Of a stretch of DNA of 64,000 nt, positions 17,943 to 27,004 are shown one piece after another. The notes beneath the pieces are model-generated. The model saw nothing but the letters and a program-made list of their open reading frames with translations, was not told where the DNA came from and did no database searches. The stretch's first letter is position 1. Each line of letters opens with the position of its first letter. Origin of the DNA: JAAZGD01 sp034003765 (GTDB taxonomy: Bacteria > Bacillota > Clostridia > Peptostreptococcales > Anaerovoracaceae); contig JAVEXZ010000006.1 of NCBI GenBank assembly GCA_034003765.1, positions 1 to 64,000 of the forward strand. Direction: 5' to 3'. Both the position numbers and the translations under genes were made by a program.

Positions 17943-19181
17943 ATGTATAATCGGAACTTGATATCTAAACTGGTAGATTTTATAGCGATCAGGGATGGTA
18001 TTAATGACAAAATGATTTTGAGTTCACAAGTAAAGGAAGAGTTTGTATTAGTTAAGGATAGGAGTGTTTTTTATTGCGATTGGTTTGCTATTAGGTTTAG
18101 TAAATCAAATAGTCGGGTTTTTGGGAATACTGTTTTGTCCCTTTCCAACTTACAAAAATATGATAAGGTTCCTTTTTTTGTTTGTTTGGTAACACCGGAT
18201 AAAAATTATTTAATGATGGCAAATACAAGCTTTATTAAAAAAATTAGCCATTCATCTCAAGAATTGAGGGTGAATAATATTAAAGGTAGTTTCAACGGAA
18301 GTGATATTATCAAAGATTACGCAGGTAAGGAAAACTCTCCTGAGAATTTTGAATTCCTATTTTCTTCCCATGAAAACTTTACATTCGCGGAGAATCTTGA
18401 AAGACTAGTAGAATCCACCAATAATATAGTTCCTACAGGGAGAAGATTTGCACCTAATAGTAGTCAAGTGGAATGTATTCTCAACTCTGTAAAGAGAGCA
18501 GTGGATTTCATGGGATCCCAAGACTATATTAGCCTGGCAAGAGATCTATCAAACCGGGTTAATGAAGTTCAATCGGAAATAGCTATAGCTGCTTTGATTG
18601 ATAATGTGAATTTAAGAGGCCGGGTAATTGAATTTTTAATTACTGCACCTAATGATCTAAAAGACACATTAATTGAGGCCTTGCAAAATAATAACCCCTT
18701 ACCTGAATTATATACAGCGGATAAACTTGGCGATTACGAAAGGATTTTTCCTGATTTTAATTCAGTAACGGATATAAAAACTAAAATATTATTTTTATCT
18801 AGCAATCCGAAAGGTTATAATATTGACAAATTTCTCTCCTTTCTTTCTGAAGAAAAGAGTGTTTACCTTATCTACATAATAGGGATTGATAAGGATAAAA
18901 ACATTAGGACTTCATTATGTTCAGTCTTTAATAAGCAGCTGCTAAATGGGACCAGGGTTATTAAGCATTGGGCTGGCAGAAATTCAAGAGGAGTTACACA
19001 GTATAATGGTTTGGATTTAGAAAATATAATTACTCACTTTGATAAAACAATTGACGTTAGAAACTCAATGAATTTTATTATTGAATGTTTAGCGGGGAAT
19101 TGCGAGGAAGAAGGATTATACAGAAAGAAAGAAGAAATTTGGGCATTAGCAGTAGCAGAAAAAAATCGTAGCAAATATTAA
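17943..19181 (+). CDS. Probable type II restriction endonuclease
   Basis: A 412-residue protein with no family I can name from its sequence. It is called an endonuclease because it is translationally coupled to a beta-class DNA methyltransferase (1-bp gap, GGAGG inside the upstream gene), the standard layout of a type II system. The N-terminal half contains YCDWFAIRFSKS and PFFVCLVTPDKNYLMMANT, acidic and beta-rich elements that could form a nuclease core, but I see no clear PD-(D/E)xK, HNH or GIY-YIG motif. The middle (residues about 180-230) is helical. It could instead be an accessory specificity protein. Confidence 0.5.
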   Translation: MYNRNLISKLVDFIAIRDGINDKMILSSQVKEEFVLVKDRSVFYCDWFAIRFSKSNSRVFGNTVLSLSNLQKYDKVPFFVCLVTPDKNYLMMANTSFIKKISHSSQELRVNNIKGSFNGSDIIKDYAGKENSPENFEFLFSSHENFTFAENLERLVESTNNIVPTGRRFAPNSSQVECILNSVKRAVDFMGSQDYISLARDLSNRVNEVQSEIAIAALIDNVNLRGRVIEFLITAPNDLKDTLIEALQNNNPLPELYTADKLGDYERIFPDFNSVTDIKTKILFLSSNPKGYNIDKFLSFLSEEKSVYLIYIIGIDKDKNIRTSLCSVFNKQLLNGTRVIKHWAGRNSRGVTQYNGLDLENIITHFDKTIDVRNSMNFIIECLAGNCEEEGLYRKKEEIWALAVAEKNRSKY

Positions 19182-19271
19182 ACCATTCTAAGGACTAAAT
19201 GTATTGTTGGATTTTTAGCTGTAGCCTTATATGGACTATTTGAAAGTCAGCAAAAAAGGGGGATAATCATT

Positions 19272-19943
19272 TTGAAAAAGCTACTTAAGGATATAGTAGA
19301 CGAAGTCAAACAGTTTGTAACAGGCAAAACAATTGATGCAGTGTTCCCGCCCATACTATATATTATAGGTAACAGTATCTTTGGGTTGGAAATCGGAATA
19401 ATATTGGCTATATCTGTAGCAATTTTGATGTCAATATTTAGAGCTATAAAAAAACAGAGCATATTATATGCATTAGGAGGTATAGGTGGAGTAATTATTG
19501 CCTCGGGATTTGCTTTGCTTTCAGATAATGCAGCTAACTATTTTTTGCCTAAAGTTATAACAAGTGGATTTTTATTTTTAGTGTCTCTTGTAAGTATCTT
19601 ATCAGGACGACCTTTAGCCGCTCTGCTTAGCCACCTAGCTAGAGGTTGGGAATTTGATTGGTTCCAGAGGAAGGATATTAAACCAGCATATACCGAAGTT
19701 ACTATTGCTTGGGCAATTTTATTTTTATTTCGAATGACCATTCAATTCATAATATTTAAAGAAGGCAATTTAGTGAAATTAGGGTGGGCAAACATTCTTT
19801 TAGGATTTCCCACTACTTTGGCGGTTTTGATCTTAACTTTAATATATGGAATCTGGAGATTGAAGAACCTAGGAGGACCTGGAATAGATGAATTTAGAGA
19901 AGGCAAAGAGCCTCCTTGGATAGGCCAAAGAAAGGGATTTTAA
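19272..19943 (+). CDS. DUF3159-type membrane protein
   Basis: A 223-residue membrane protein with about six helices. The features FLPKVITSGFLFLVSLVSIL followed by SGRPLAALL, and an N-terminal amphipathic segment before FPPILYIIG, match the DUF3159 family, whose function is unknown. It uses TTG 19272 after a GGGGGA ribosome binding site. The frame upstream stays open and hydrophobic to about 19190, but no ATG or ribosome binding site supports a longer start. The stop codon overlaps the start of the DUF362 gene (TAATG), so the two are coupled. Confidence 0.6.
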   Translation: MKKLLKDIVDEVKQFVTGKTIDAVFPPILYIIGNSIFGLEIGIILAISVAILMSIFRAIKKQSILYALGGIGGVIIASGFALLSDNAANYFLPKVITSGFLFLVSLVSILSGRPLAALLSHLARGWEFDWFQRKDIKPAYTEVTIAWAILFLFRMTIQFIIFKEGNLVKLGWANILLGFPTTLAVLILTLIYGIWRLKNLGGPGIDEFREGKEPPWIGQRKGF

Positions 19944-21097
19944 TGATATTTATGTCTGAAGTAGCTATCGTATACTGTGGAAGTTACGAATACAGTGAAG
20001 TAAAAATGGCTGTTGAAAGAGGATTTGATTTGCTTGGGGGACCAGGGGTTTTTGCTAGCCCCAATGAAAAGATTTTACTTAAACCTAATTGGCTATCCGC
20101 AGACCCGCCTGAAAAATGTGTTACTACACATCCTTCTGTTTTTAAGGCAGTATCGGAAGTTCTACAGATTGCAGGAGCGAAACTTTCATATGGAGATTCA
20201 CCGGCTTTCCAAAGTCCGGAAGCGGCGGGAAAACGCACTGGAATATCAGCTATTGCTGAAGAACTGAAAATACCTCTTGCTGATTTTAAGTCTGGCAAAG
20301 AGGTTCATTATAGTCAAGGACATCAAAACAAAAAGTTCACTGTGGCCAATGGAGTTCTAGAAAATGACGGAGTTATTAGCCTGCCAAAAATGAAGACCCA
20401 TGGATTTCAAAGAGTTACTGGTGCTGTAAAAAACCAGTTCGGCTGTATACCTGGAACCTTAAAGGGAGAATTTCACGTGAAGGTTCCTGATGCCTATAAC
20501 TTTGCCAAAATGCTGGTTGACCTAAATTCATATATTAATCCCAGATTATATGTAATGGATGGTATTTATGCCATGGAAGGTAATGGCCCCAGAGGGGGGA
20601 CCCCAAAAAAAATGAATGTTCTTCTTTTTTCTAAGGACCCCATTGCTCTTGATGCTACAATGTGTAGACTTATGAATTTAGACCCTGATCTAATTCTTAC
20701 AAACAAGGCCGGAATGGAAATGGGGGCTGGAACATTCTTAGAAAAGGATATTAAAATTCTTGGGGATTCCATGGAAAATTTCACGGCCATGGATTTTGAT
20801 GTAAATAGAAAACCTGAGATACCTTATAAAAATAGTGGTGGCATAAAGTTTATTAAAAATGCCATTACACCTAGGCCCTATATTGTGGGGGAGGATTGTG
20901 TTAAATGCGGTGTTTGCGTGAGCCTTTGTCCTGTAGACCCCAAAGCTGTGGATTGGCATGATGGGAATAAGAATAAAGCCCCCTCATATAGATATGATAG
21001 GTGCATCAGATGTTACTGCTGCCAAGAGCTTTGCCCCGAAAGTGCAGTTCAAATAAAACAGCCAATTATTCGAAAGATTTTTAGCAGAACAACCTAA
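19943..21097 (+). CDS. DUF362 domain protein with C-terminal 2x[4Fe-4S] ferredoxin
   Basis: A 384-residue protein: an N-terminal DUF362 domain (KILLKPNWLS, YGDSPAFQSP, ISLPKMKTHGFQRVTGAVKN) followed by a ferredoxin domain with CVKCGVCVSLCP and CIRCYCCQELCP, each a CxxCxxCxxxCP cluster-binding motif. DUF362-ferredoxin proteins are common in strict anaerobes and are thought to be redox proteins; their substrate is unknown. I chose ATG 19943, which overlaps the previous stop (TAATG) and follows AAAGGGA; ATG 19952 is a close alternative. Confidence 0.85.
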   Translation: MIFMSEVAIVYCGSYEYSEVKMAVERGFDLLGGPGVFASPNEKILLKPNWLSADPPEKCVTTHPSVFKAVSEVLQIAGAKLSYGDSPAFQSPEAAGKRTGISAIAEELKIPLADFKSGKEVHYSQGHQNKKFTVANGVLENDGVISLPKMKTHGFQRVTGAVKNQFGCIPGTLKGEFHVKVPDAYNFAKMLVDLNSYINPRLYVMDGIYAMEGNGPRGGTPKKMNVLLFSKDPIALDATMCRLMNLDPDLILTNKAGMEMGAGTFLEKDIKILGDSMENFTAMDFDVNRKPEIPYKNSGGIKFIKNAITPRPYIVGEDCVKCGVCVSLCPVDPKAVDWHDGNKNKAPSYRYDRCIRCYCCQELCPESAVQIKQPIIRKIFSRTT

Positions 21098-21151
21098 ATT
21101 AATTTTACGGAAATTAAATTAATACTATTCTCCACAATTATCAGGAGAGTG

Positions 21152-21180
21152 TTGACCTGTCTTCAATAATATATTATAAG
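21152..21180 (+). promoter_or_regulatory. Sigma-A-type promoter
   Basis: TTGACC (21152-21157), 17 bp, TATAAG (21175-21180), about 43 bp before the flavin reductase start. Spacing is ideal and the hexamers are near consensus. Confidence 0.55.
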
Positions 21181-21222
21181 CAAGATCATAAGTGATATCT
21201 ATAATAAAAGGAGAAACTAAAA

Positions 21223-21714
21223 ATGGAAAAGAATGAAGCAAAGAAAAAAGGTGCATTGCAACCAGCAACAAATGTTATAGTTTCATGTCGAGGATTAGAT
21301 GGAGAAGAGAATGCCTTAGTAGTTGGCTATTGTGGCAATTGTAGTTATGCACCACCTATGGTTATGGTTGGAATAGTTCCTACAAGATATTCTTATAAAA
21401 TGATAAAAGAGTCAGGGTGCTTTGTTGTGAATGTAGTAGATAAGAAATATAAAGATACCTACGATTATATGGGGAAAAACAGTAAAAGAGATACTGATAA
21501 GTTGAAAGATATGAATGTAAAATTGGAAGATGGAAAAATGGTAAATGCACCTATAATGTCGGATTGTCCAGTTAATATTGAATGTACCATTGTGGATTCT
21601 ATTGTGACAGGCTCACATGAGATGTTTATTGGTAAGGTTGAATATGTGCATGCGGATACAAGTTTATTAAACGAAGATGGAGATATAGATTTTTCTAAGA
21701 TTAACTTTATCTAA
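21223..21714 (+). CDS. Flavin reductase-like FMN-binding protein
   Basis: A 163-residue split-barrel flavoprotein of the flavin reductase/flavoredoxin family. Hallmarks are ATNVIVSCRG near the N-terminus, a YAPPMVMVGIVPTRYS segment that contacts the FMN phosphate, and SGCFVVNVV. In anaerobes such proteins carry electrons between ferredoxin or NAD(P)H and acceptors. It is preceded by a good promoter and GGAG, and stands alone between the DUF362-ferredoxin and ZIP genes. Confidence 0.83.
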   Translation: MEKNEAKKKGALQPATNVIVSCRGLDGEENALVVGYCGNCSYAPPMVMVGIVPTRYSYKMIKESGCFVVNVVDKKYKDTYDYMGKNSKRDTDKLKDMNVKLEDGKMVNAPIMSDCPVNIECTIVDSIVTGSHEMFIGKVEYVHADTSLLNEDGDIDFSKINFI

Positions 21715-21816
21715 AATCTAAGGGAATTGTTTCGAAGTATGAAGATGCTGCTTAGATAAGGCGTGATATAGTGTCACAGGAATGTGGTATTTCAAATTTT
21801 TTATAGGGAGAATTCA

Positions 21817-22641
21817 ATGATTACATGGTTACAACAATTTGATCCGGTAATGCAGGCCTTATTTGCTACCCTCTTTACCTGGGGTCTTACTGCACTTGGT
21901 GCAGGAATGGTTTTCTTTTTTAAGACCATACGAAAAGAGGTCTTAAATGGTATGTTAGGCTTTGCGGCGGGTATTATGATAGCTGCAAGTTTTTGGTCCC
22001 TGTTGGCCCCAGGGATTGAAATGTCATCGGAACAGGGTAAGAATGCTTGGCTAACTGCTGCTGTTGGATTTTTACTAGGTGGTGCCTTTTTGTATTTAGC
22101 AGACAAAACCCTTCCCCATTTGCATATGGGCCTAGATAGTTCTAAAGCAGAAGGGATTAAAACTAGTTGGCAGCGTAGTGTTTTACTTGTCCTAGCAATA
22201 ACCCTCCATAATATACCAGAAGGCTTGGCAGTTGGTGTTGCCTTTGGCGTAGCGGCGTGTTGCGGTTCGGATACGGCAACTACGGCAGGAGCTGTTGCCC
22301 TAGCAATAGGAATCGGTCTACAAAATTTCCCCGAAGGAGCGGCAGTCTCTGTCCCATTGAGGAGGGAAGGGTTTTCTCGTAGGAAAGCATTTTTCTATGG
22401 ACAAGCTTCAGGAGTTGTAGAACCCATGGCAGGGGTTTTAGGAGCCTATGCTGTAATTCACATGCAACCAATTCTGCCTTATGCATTGGCATTTGCGGCA
22501 GGAGCTATGATATATGTTGTAGTTGAAGAATTAATACCTGCAGCACAGTGCGAGCTGGGAGGTTCAAAAACAGATATCGCGACTATTGGTTGTATGATTG
22601 GATTTACAGTAATGATGATATTAGATGTAGCCCTAGGCTGA
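21817..22641 (+). CDS. ZIP-family divalent metal transporter
   Basis: A 274-residue importer of Zn2+, Fe2+ or Mn2+ with eight predicted membrane helices. Helix IV carries LHNIPEGLAVGVAFG and helix V GLQNFPEGAAVSVPL, the paired metal-binding motifs (HNxPEG and NxPEG) of the family. The loop before helix IV has a few His residues (LPHLHMG). The start ATG 21817 follows TAGGGAG; an in-frame start at 21784 would add 11 polar residues and is less likely. It resembles the GufA/ZupT group. Confidence 0.9.
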   Translation: MITWLQQFDPVMQALFATLFTWGLTALGAGMVFFFKTIRKEVLNGMLGFAAGIMIAASFWSLLAPGIEMSSEQGKNAWLTAAVGFLLGGAFLYLADKTLPHLHMGLDSSKAEGIKTSWQRSVLLVLAITLHNIPEGLAVGVAFGVAACCGSDTATTAGAVALAIGIGLQNFPEGAAVSVPLRREGFSRRKAFFYGQASGVVEPMAGVLGAYAVIHMQPILPYALAFAAGAMIYVVVEELIPAAQCELGGSKTDIATIGCMIGFTVMMILDVALG

Positions 22642-22695
22642 TATGTTAGGGGTTAATAGTATATGCTGAGGTAAATAATCGGAAGGGGGGATGTT

Positions 22696-23745
22696 ATGGG
22701 TGATGGCCGATATTATAGTAATAGCCAGTTTTTTAGTATAGTATACTTGACCATGCTTATTATTTTCTTGGTAGTAAATGTAATGTTGTACATATATAAA
22801 GGCGACACTAAGACTATCGTGTCTCTATATGTTAGCTTAGGCTTAGCCATGTTAATGAGTTTTATTGAAGCCATAGCGGTGTCATCAAGCATGATTTTTT
22901 TGAGTAAAGTTTTTAGCGATATACTTTTAGCCGTATTTTCATTGTTTTATATCTATTTATTAGTTGATGTGAGCAAACTAGTAGATAAAAAGATACTGAT
23001 AGCCCTGAGCTTATTTTTCTCTTTGTCCTTAGGGATTTCGCTTTTGAATTTAGATTCTAGAATATTTGTTTATCTTTTACTGACAGCTAATCTAAGCCTT
23101 GTATCAAATTACTATATGCCATATAGGGTTACAACATCTATTTTTGGAGATATCAAAGAGTTGGTTTTGGATTACGTACTAATAGTAGATGATAGTTGCC
23201 AAATAATTTACAAGAATAACAACATAGCTAACTCCCATGTCTTTAAAGATATTGAGAAGGTTGATATTCAAGAAATAGGAAGCATATTTCGTGACTCTAC
23301 GATTATTAGAAAAGCTTATGATAAGTCCTTTATCAAGGTTCTAAAACTTGATATGTACTTTCAGTACAATAAAAAAGAAATAATGGATGGAGAAAAAATT
23401 GCCGGACACATAATTACATTTACGGACATAAGTGACCTTATCCATATGCTTGATAGTTTGAAAATAAAACAGGAAGAGGCAAAAGCCGCTAATATTAAAT
23501 TAGCCCTCTACAAAGAGATTGTTTATGATACCGAAAAGGATAGGGAGATAAACAGCTTGTTAGAAGAAATAGCAAATAATCAGCAACAGTCTATGGAGAA
23601 TCTTAAATTAGAGATAGAGAATCTAAGGGATAACATGGATTCTGATTTTAGTAAAAACATTCAGAAAACCATAGAAAAAGCCAAATCGAATCTATTGGAT
23701 GTAAGAACTGCTGTTACGGAATATACAAATTTTTACTATAAATAA
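22696..23745 (+). CDS. Membrane PAS sensor protein lacking a kinase domain
   Basis: A 349-residue protein with about five or six N-terminal membrane helices (residues 10-145), a PAS-like domain (about 155-250, with VLIVDDSCQIIYKNNN and ending ITFTDISDL) and a coiled coil to the C-terminus (SLLEEIANNQQQSMENLKLE). It has no H-box, N-box or G-box, so it cannot be an active histidine kinase. It heads a cluster with a NarL-type regulator (18 bp downstream) and a complete kinase that has the same layout of membrane helices plus PAS. It may sense a signal and modulate that kinase. Confidence 0.7.
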   Translation: MGDGRYYSNSQFFSIVYLTMLIIFLVVNVMLYIYKGDTKTIVSLYVSLGLAMLMSFIEAIAVSSSMIFLSKVFSDILLAVFSLFYIYLLVDVSKLVDKKILIALSLFFSLSLGISLLNLDSRIFVYLLLTANLSLVSNYYMPYRVTTSIFGDIKELVLDYVLIVDDSCQIIYKNNNIANSHVFKDIEKVDIQEIGSIFRDSTIIRKAYDKSFIKVLKLDMYFQYNKKEIMDGEKIAGHIITFTDISDLIHMLDSLKIKQEEAKAANIKLALYKEIVYDTEKDREINSLLEEIANNQQQSMENLKLEIENLRDNMDSDFSKNIQKTIEKAKSNLLDVRTAVTEYTNFYYK

Positions 23746-23763
23746 AAACAGATGGGAGGCCTA

Positions 23764-24399
23764 ATGATTAACGTAATAATTGCTGACGACCAAGTACTTT
23801 TGAGAAAATCACTGGGGCAAATTATTAGTACAGACAAAGAAATAAATGTGGTAGATATGGTGGGAACTGGCAAAGAAGCAATAGAATCTTGCCATGCTAA
23901 CAAACCAGACATCGTTCTTATGGATATCGAAATGCCTGAGATGGATGGTATATCGGCTTTAAGTATCATAAAGAAGAACCACCCTCATACAAAGGTGATT
24001 ATCTTAACGACTTTCGGGAACACGAATAATATTGTTGATTCGTTTTTAAGCGATGCGGACGGATATATTATAAAGGATATTGATTGTAGTGAACTAATCA
24101 TAACTATAAAATGTGTTAACTATGGGCTCACGGTTATCCACGAAAGTGTAAAAAAACTAATGATAGAAAAGTTCACTAAGCTTGTGAATAACAAAAAAAA
24201 CTATACAGATATATTAACTGAAAAAGAAATAGCTATAACAAGGCTGATAGTTAGAGGAGAGAGCAACAAGAGTATTGCGAAATCGTTGAACTATTCGGAA
24301 GGAACAGTGAAGAATATAGTAAGTAGAATTTATGAAAAACTTGATATTTCTGATAGGCTTCAACTTGCTGTCTATGCTGTAGAAAATGGCATCGACTAA
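23764..24399 (+). CDS. NarL/FixJ-family response regulator
   Basis: A 211-residue regulator: receiver domain (residues 1-120, acidic pair DD near residue 8, phospho-accepting Asp in IVLMDIEMPEMDG, Lys in GYIIKDID) and a C-terminal LuxR-type helix-turn-helix (LTEKEIAITRLIVRGESNKS through GTVKNIVSRIYEKL). ATG 23764 is preferred because GGAGG lies 5 nt upstream; the earlier in-frame ATG overlaps that signal. Its stop overlaps the ATG of the kinase gene (TAATG), so the two are coupled. DNA targets are unknown. Confidence 0.9.
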   Translation: MINVIIADDQVLLRKSLGQIISTDKEINVVDMVGTGKEAIESCHANKPDIVLMDIEMPEMDGISALSIIKKNHPHTKVIILTTFGNTNNIVDSFLSDADGYIIKDIDCSELIITIKCVNYGLTVIHESVKKLMIEKFTKLVNNKKNYTDILTEKEIAITRLIVRGESNKSIAKSLNYSEGTVKNIVSRIYEKLDISDRLQLAVYAVENGID

Positions 24400-26078
24400 T
24401 GAGAGAATTTTTGGCACTTGAGATTCAGACAATTTGTATTGTTCACATAGTATCCGTAATTTTAGCCATAATATTTTTTATGATGTTTTATATCAAGGCC
24501 AATAAAGACCCAGCGTTAAAGTGGTTTCTCATTATGCAAATTAGCATAATAACCTGGATGGTGTTTAAAATATTTAAAACAGTATCCCCTGTAGAGGGTA
24601 CCAGGTGGGGGTTTGTGGTAGGTTACTATTTCTGCACTTGTCTCTTTGAACTTGCATTTTTAGAATTCGGCTACTCATACTTCAAAGGCAAATCTCTTAG
24701 CAACAAAATTAGAACTATTATTTATATTTTTCCCCTTTTACAGTTCTTGGTAGTAATTACCAACCCTTATCATTATTTGTTTTATAAAACATTTGATTTT
24801 TGGGGTGATAGTTTTGGACCCTTATTTTATGTTCATACTGGAATAGTCTACAGTTTTGTGGCCATTGGATTTGTATATGGAGTACGTAAATTTCGTAGAG
24901 AATTTACGGATAAAAAATTATGGTACAAATCTCTAGTTGCAGCTGCAATTCTTTTGCCCCTTGTAATTAATTTTTTGTATATAAGTAGAATATTACAAAA
25001 AGTTGTATATGCTCTTGGAATACCAATTATATTTGATATATCTCCAATTGCCTTTACTTGGGCCATCCTAGCCTTTGTATATGCTACATTTAAGCATGAT
25101 TTCTTTAGCCTTTCACCAATTCTAAAACATGAAATAGTCCATAAATTAGATACAGCCATATGCATATTGGGATCTGACTACAAGGTTTTATATATAAATG
25201 AAAAAGTGGCCAGTATCTTTGAAAGCCACCCAGAAACTACAATCCAAAAATTCTTAAATAAAGACACCATGAATGAAATAAGGCAAGTTAAAACATTAAG
25301 CAAGGAAGTAGAAGTCGATGACAAACACCTCAGCTTTTATATTAGGGAGGTACCTAATATAATTGAGACAAGATACCTAGTTACTATTAAGGATATAAGC
25401 TCATATAAACATGTGGAGAGTGAAATTAAAGTCAGGCAAGACGAATTGCTAAGGTCAAATATAGAATTAGAAAAAAATATTGAAATATTAAAAGAAACCT
25501 CTAAGGTTGGAGCTAGGACTTATGTGGCAAGGGAATTACATGATATTATTGGACATTCTTTGGTTGTTACAATTAAGCTTTTAGAAGTTTCTAGCTTATA
25601 TATTCACAAAGATAAGGCGTCAGCCCAAGAGTCGATTGAGGACGCAATTGAATCTATAGATACAGGCATTGCAAACATGGAATCCATAGCCACCATAAGC
25701 CAAGAGAACTATTCGGGGAAACAGTTAGAAAGCGATATTAAAAAGATACTTTATTCTGTTGATAAACTGGGAGTAACCACAAATTTCATATTAAAGGGTA
25801 TGGTGTACAGCCTTGACAAGGAGGTTTATGAAGTACTAAAACGAGTCTGTATGGAATTGGCAACCAACTCATTAAAGCACAGCGGAGCCAGTGAAATATT
25901 TATTTTGATAAATATAAAAGAGGATGAAATAGATTTACTAATGATGGATAACGGTAAAGGCACAAAGAACTTGATCAAGGGTAATGGCTTAAGAGGTATA
26001 GAGGATAGGATTCTAAATTTAGGGGGAAGGATTCATTATAATACTCAAGATGGTTTTATGGTAAATATTAAAATTTGA
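24399..26078 (+). CDS. Sensor histidine kinase, NarX/DesK-type, with 7-helix N-terminus
   Basis: A 559-residue kinase. Residues about 10-225 form seven membrane helices of the histidine kinase N-terminal 7TM type; about 245-345 is a PAS-like domain (TAICILGSDYKVLYINEK ... YLVTIKDIS); then a coiled coil and a HisKA_3 dimerisation domain with ARELHDIIGHSLVV (phospho-acceptor His) and a HATPase_c domain with MELATNSLKHSGASE and LMMDNGKG. It is the partner of the NarL-type regulator (1-nt overlap) and probably of the kinase-less sensor upstream. A strong terminator follows. Confidence 0.9.
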   Translation: MREFLALEIQTICIVHIVSVILAIIFFMMFYIKANKDPALKWFLIMQISIITWMVFKIFKTVSPVEGTRWGFVVGYYFCTCLFELAFLEFGYSYFKGKSLSNKIRTIIYIFPLLQFLVVITNPYHYLFYKTFDFWGDSFGPLFYVHTGIVYSFVAIGFVYGVRKFRREFTDKKLWYKSLVAAAILLPLVINFLYISRILQKVVYALGIPIIFDISPIAFTWAILAFVYATFKHDFFSLSPILKHEIVHKLDTAICILGSDYKVLYINEKVASIFESHPETTIQKFLNKDTMNEIRQVKTLSKEVEVDDKHLSFYIREVPNIIETRYLVTIKDISSYKHVESEIKVRQDELLRSNIELEKNIEILKETSKVGARTYVARELHDIIGHSLVVTIKLLEVSSLYIHKDKASAQESIEDAIESIDTGIANMESIATISQENYSGKQLESDIKKILYSVDKLGVTTNFILKGMVYSLDKEVYEVLKRVCMELATNSLKHSGASEIFILINIKEDEIDLLMMDNGKGTKNLIKGNGLRGIEDRILNLGGRIHYNTQDGFMVNIKI

Positions 26079-26125
26079 TGATTCATGTCTAGTGGCCCAA
26101 TTGTATCTTAGTTGACTCAGTTGAT

Positions 26126-26149
26126 AAAAATGACTTGGGTCATTTTTTT
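26126..26149 (+). terminator. Rho-independent terminator of the sensor operon
   Basis: AAAAATGAC, loop TTGG, GTCATTTTT and further T residues: a 9-bp perfect stem with a T7 tract 48 bp after the kinase stop. Confidence 0.8.
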
Positions 26150-26279
26150 GTAGAAAAATATATGACTATGGTTAGGAAAAGGGTGACTCTCGCCTCTTGC
26201 AAATAAGGGTAAATTTGAATAGTCTAAAATTACTATAGTGAATAGTTGACAAGGCTGAAAAAAAGAAGGGGATTTTACC

Positions 26280-26695
26280 GTGGCAAATACAAATGAGCTA
26301 GACTACAAATTATAGGGGGACGATATGCAGTTTGTAGAAATTGAGCTAGACCAGGAGAGAGTGTATTAGCTGAAGCTGGCTTAATGATAAAAAGGCATAT
26401 AACAAATAGAGAATTATTGACCATAGATACTGGATGTCTAGTAGCTATGACTATGAATGTAGACTTTGACGTAAAATTCGCAGGAGATACTAAAAGTGGA
26501 TTGTTTGGAGGTGAAGGCCTATTCCTAGGTACACTTTCTGGCCAAGGCGATATATGGCTTCAGTCACTACCCTTTAGTAGGATGGCTGATAGAATATATA
26601 AAGCTGCAGGCAGCAATAAGTGTGAAACTAAAAATGCGGCTAATGCAGGAATCGGTGAGCTAACAGGAATTGCTAACTTGTTTGGGAGGGATTAA
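26280..26695 (+). pseudogene. Decayed AIM24/TIGR00266-type gene
   Basis: The parts of an AIM24-like protein are all recognisable but broken. The start reads VANTNELDYKL from GTG 26280, then a TAG at 26313-26315, then GDDMQFVEIELD in the same frame. Restoring one C near 26351 gives PGESVLAEAGLM, the family's hallmark. The frame then jumps straight to TIDTGCLVAMTMNVDFDV, so roughly 80-90 residues of the middle are missing. The remaining C-terminal part (26384-26695) ends with GLFGGEGLFLGTLSGQG, also family-typical. Three independent lesions make this a real pseudogene rather than a sequencing error. Confidence 0.82.
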
Positions 26696-26697
26696 TA

Positions 26698-26994
26698 ATG
26701 AAAGAAACGAATAAATGGATCTGCGCTTTAGCATATTTAATATTTTTTATTCCACTACTGGTTGATAGCGATAAAGAAGAATACAAATTTCATGCTAATC
26801 AAGGCTCAAATCTTCTGTTACTTTCAGTTGCAATTGGGGCTGTAGGAACAGTGATACCTGTTATAGGCTGGTTTTTACTTCTTCCTATTGGCGGCCTATT
26901 ATGTTTTGTCCTAGCCATAATGGGGATTGTTAATGCAATAAATGAAAATATGAAAGAGTTGCCCTTGATTGGAAAATTTAAGCTGATTAAATAA
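26698..26994 (+). CDS. DUF4870-like small membrane protein
   Basis: A 98-residue protein with three hydrophobic segments (ICALAYLIFFIPLLV, LLLLSVAIGAVGTVIPVIGW, FLLLPIGGLLCFVLAIMGI) and the motif FHANQGSNLLL between the first two. That pattern, an FHA(R/N)QG-type loop after the first helix, is characteristic of the DUF4870/Tic20-like family, of unknown function in bacteria. It starts 2 bp after the pseudogene stop with GGGAGG overlapping the end of that frame, so it was once coupled to the AIM24-like gene. Confidence 0.65.
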   Translation: MKETNKWICALAYLIFFIPLLVDSDKEEYKFHANQGSNLLLLSVAIGAVGTVIPVIGWFLLLPIGGLLCFVLAIMGIVNAINENMKELPLIGKFKLIK

Positions 26995-27004
26995 GGAGAA
27001 TGCT

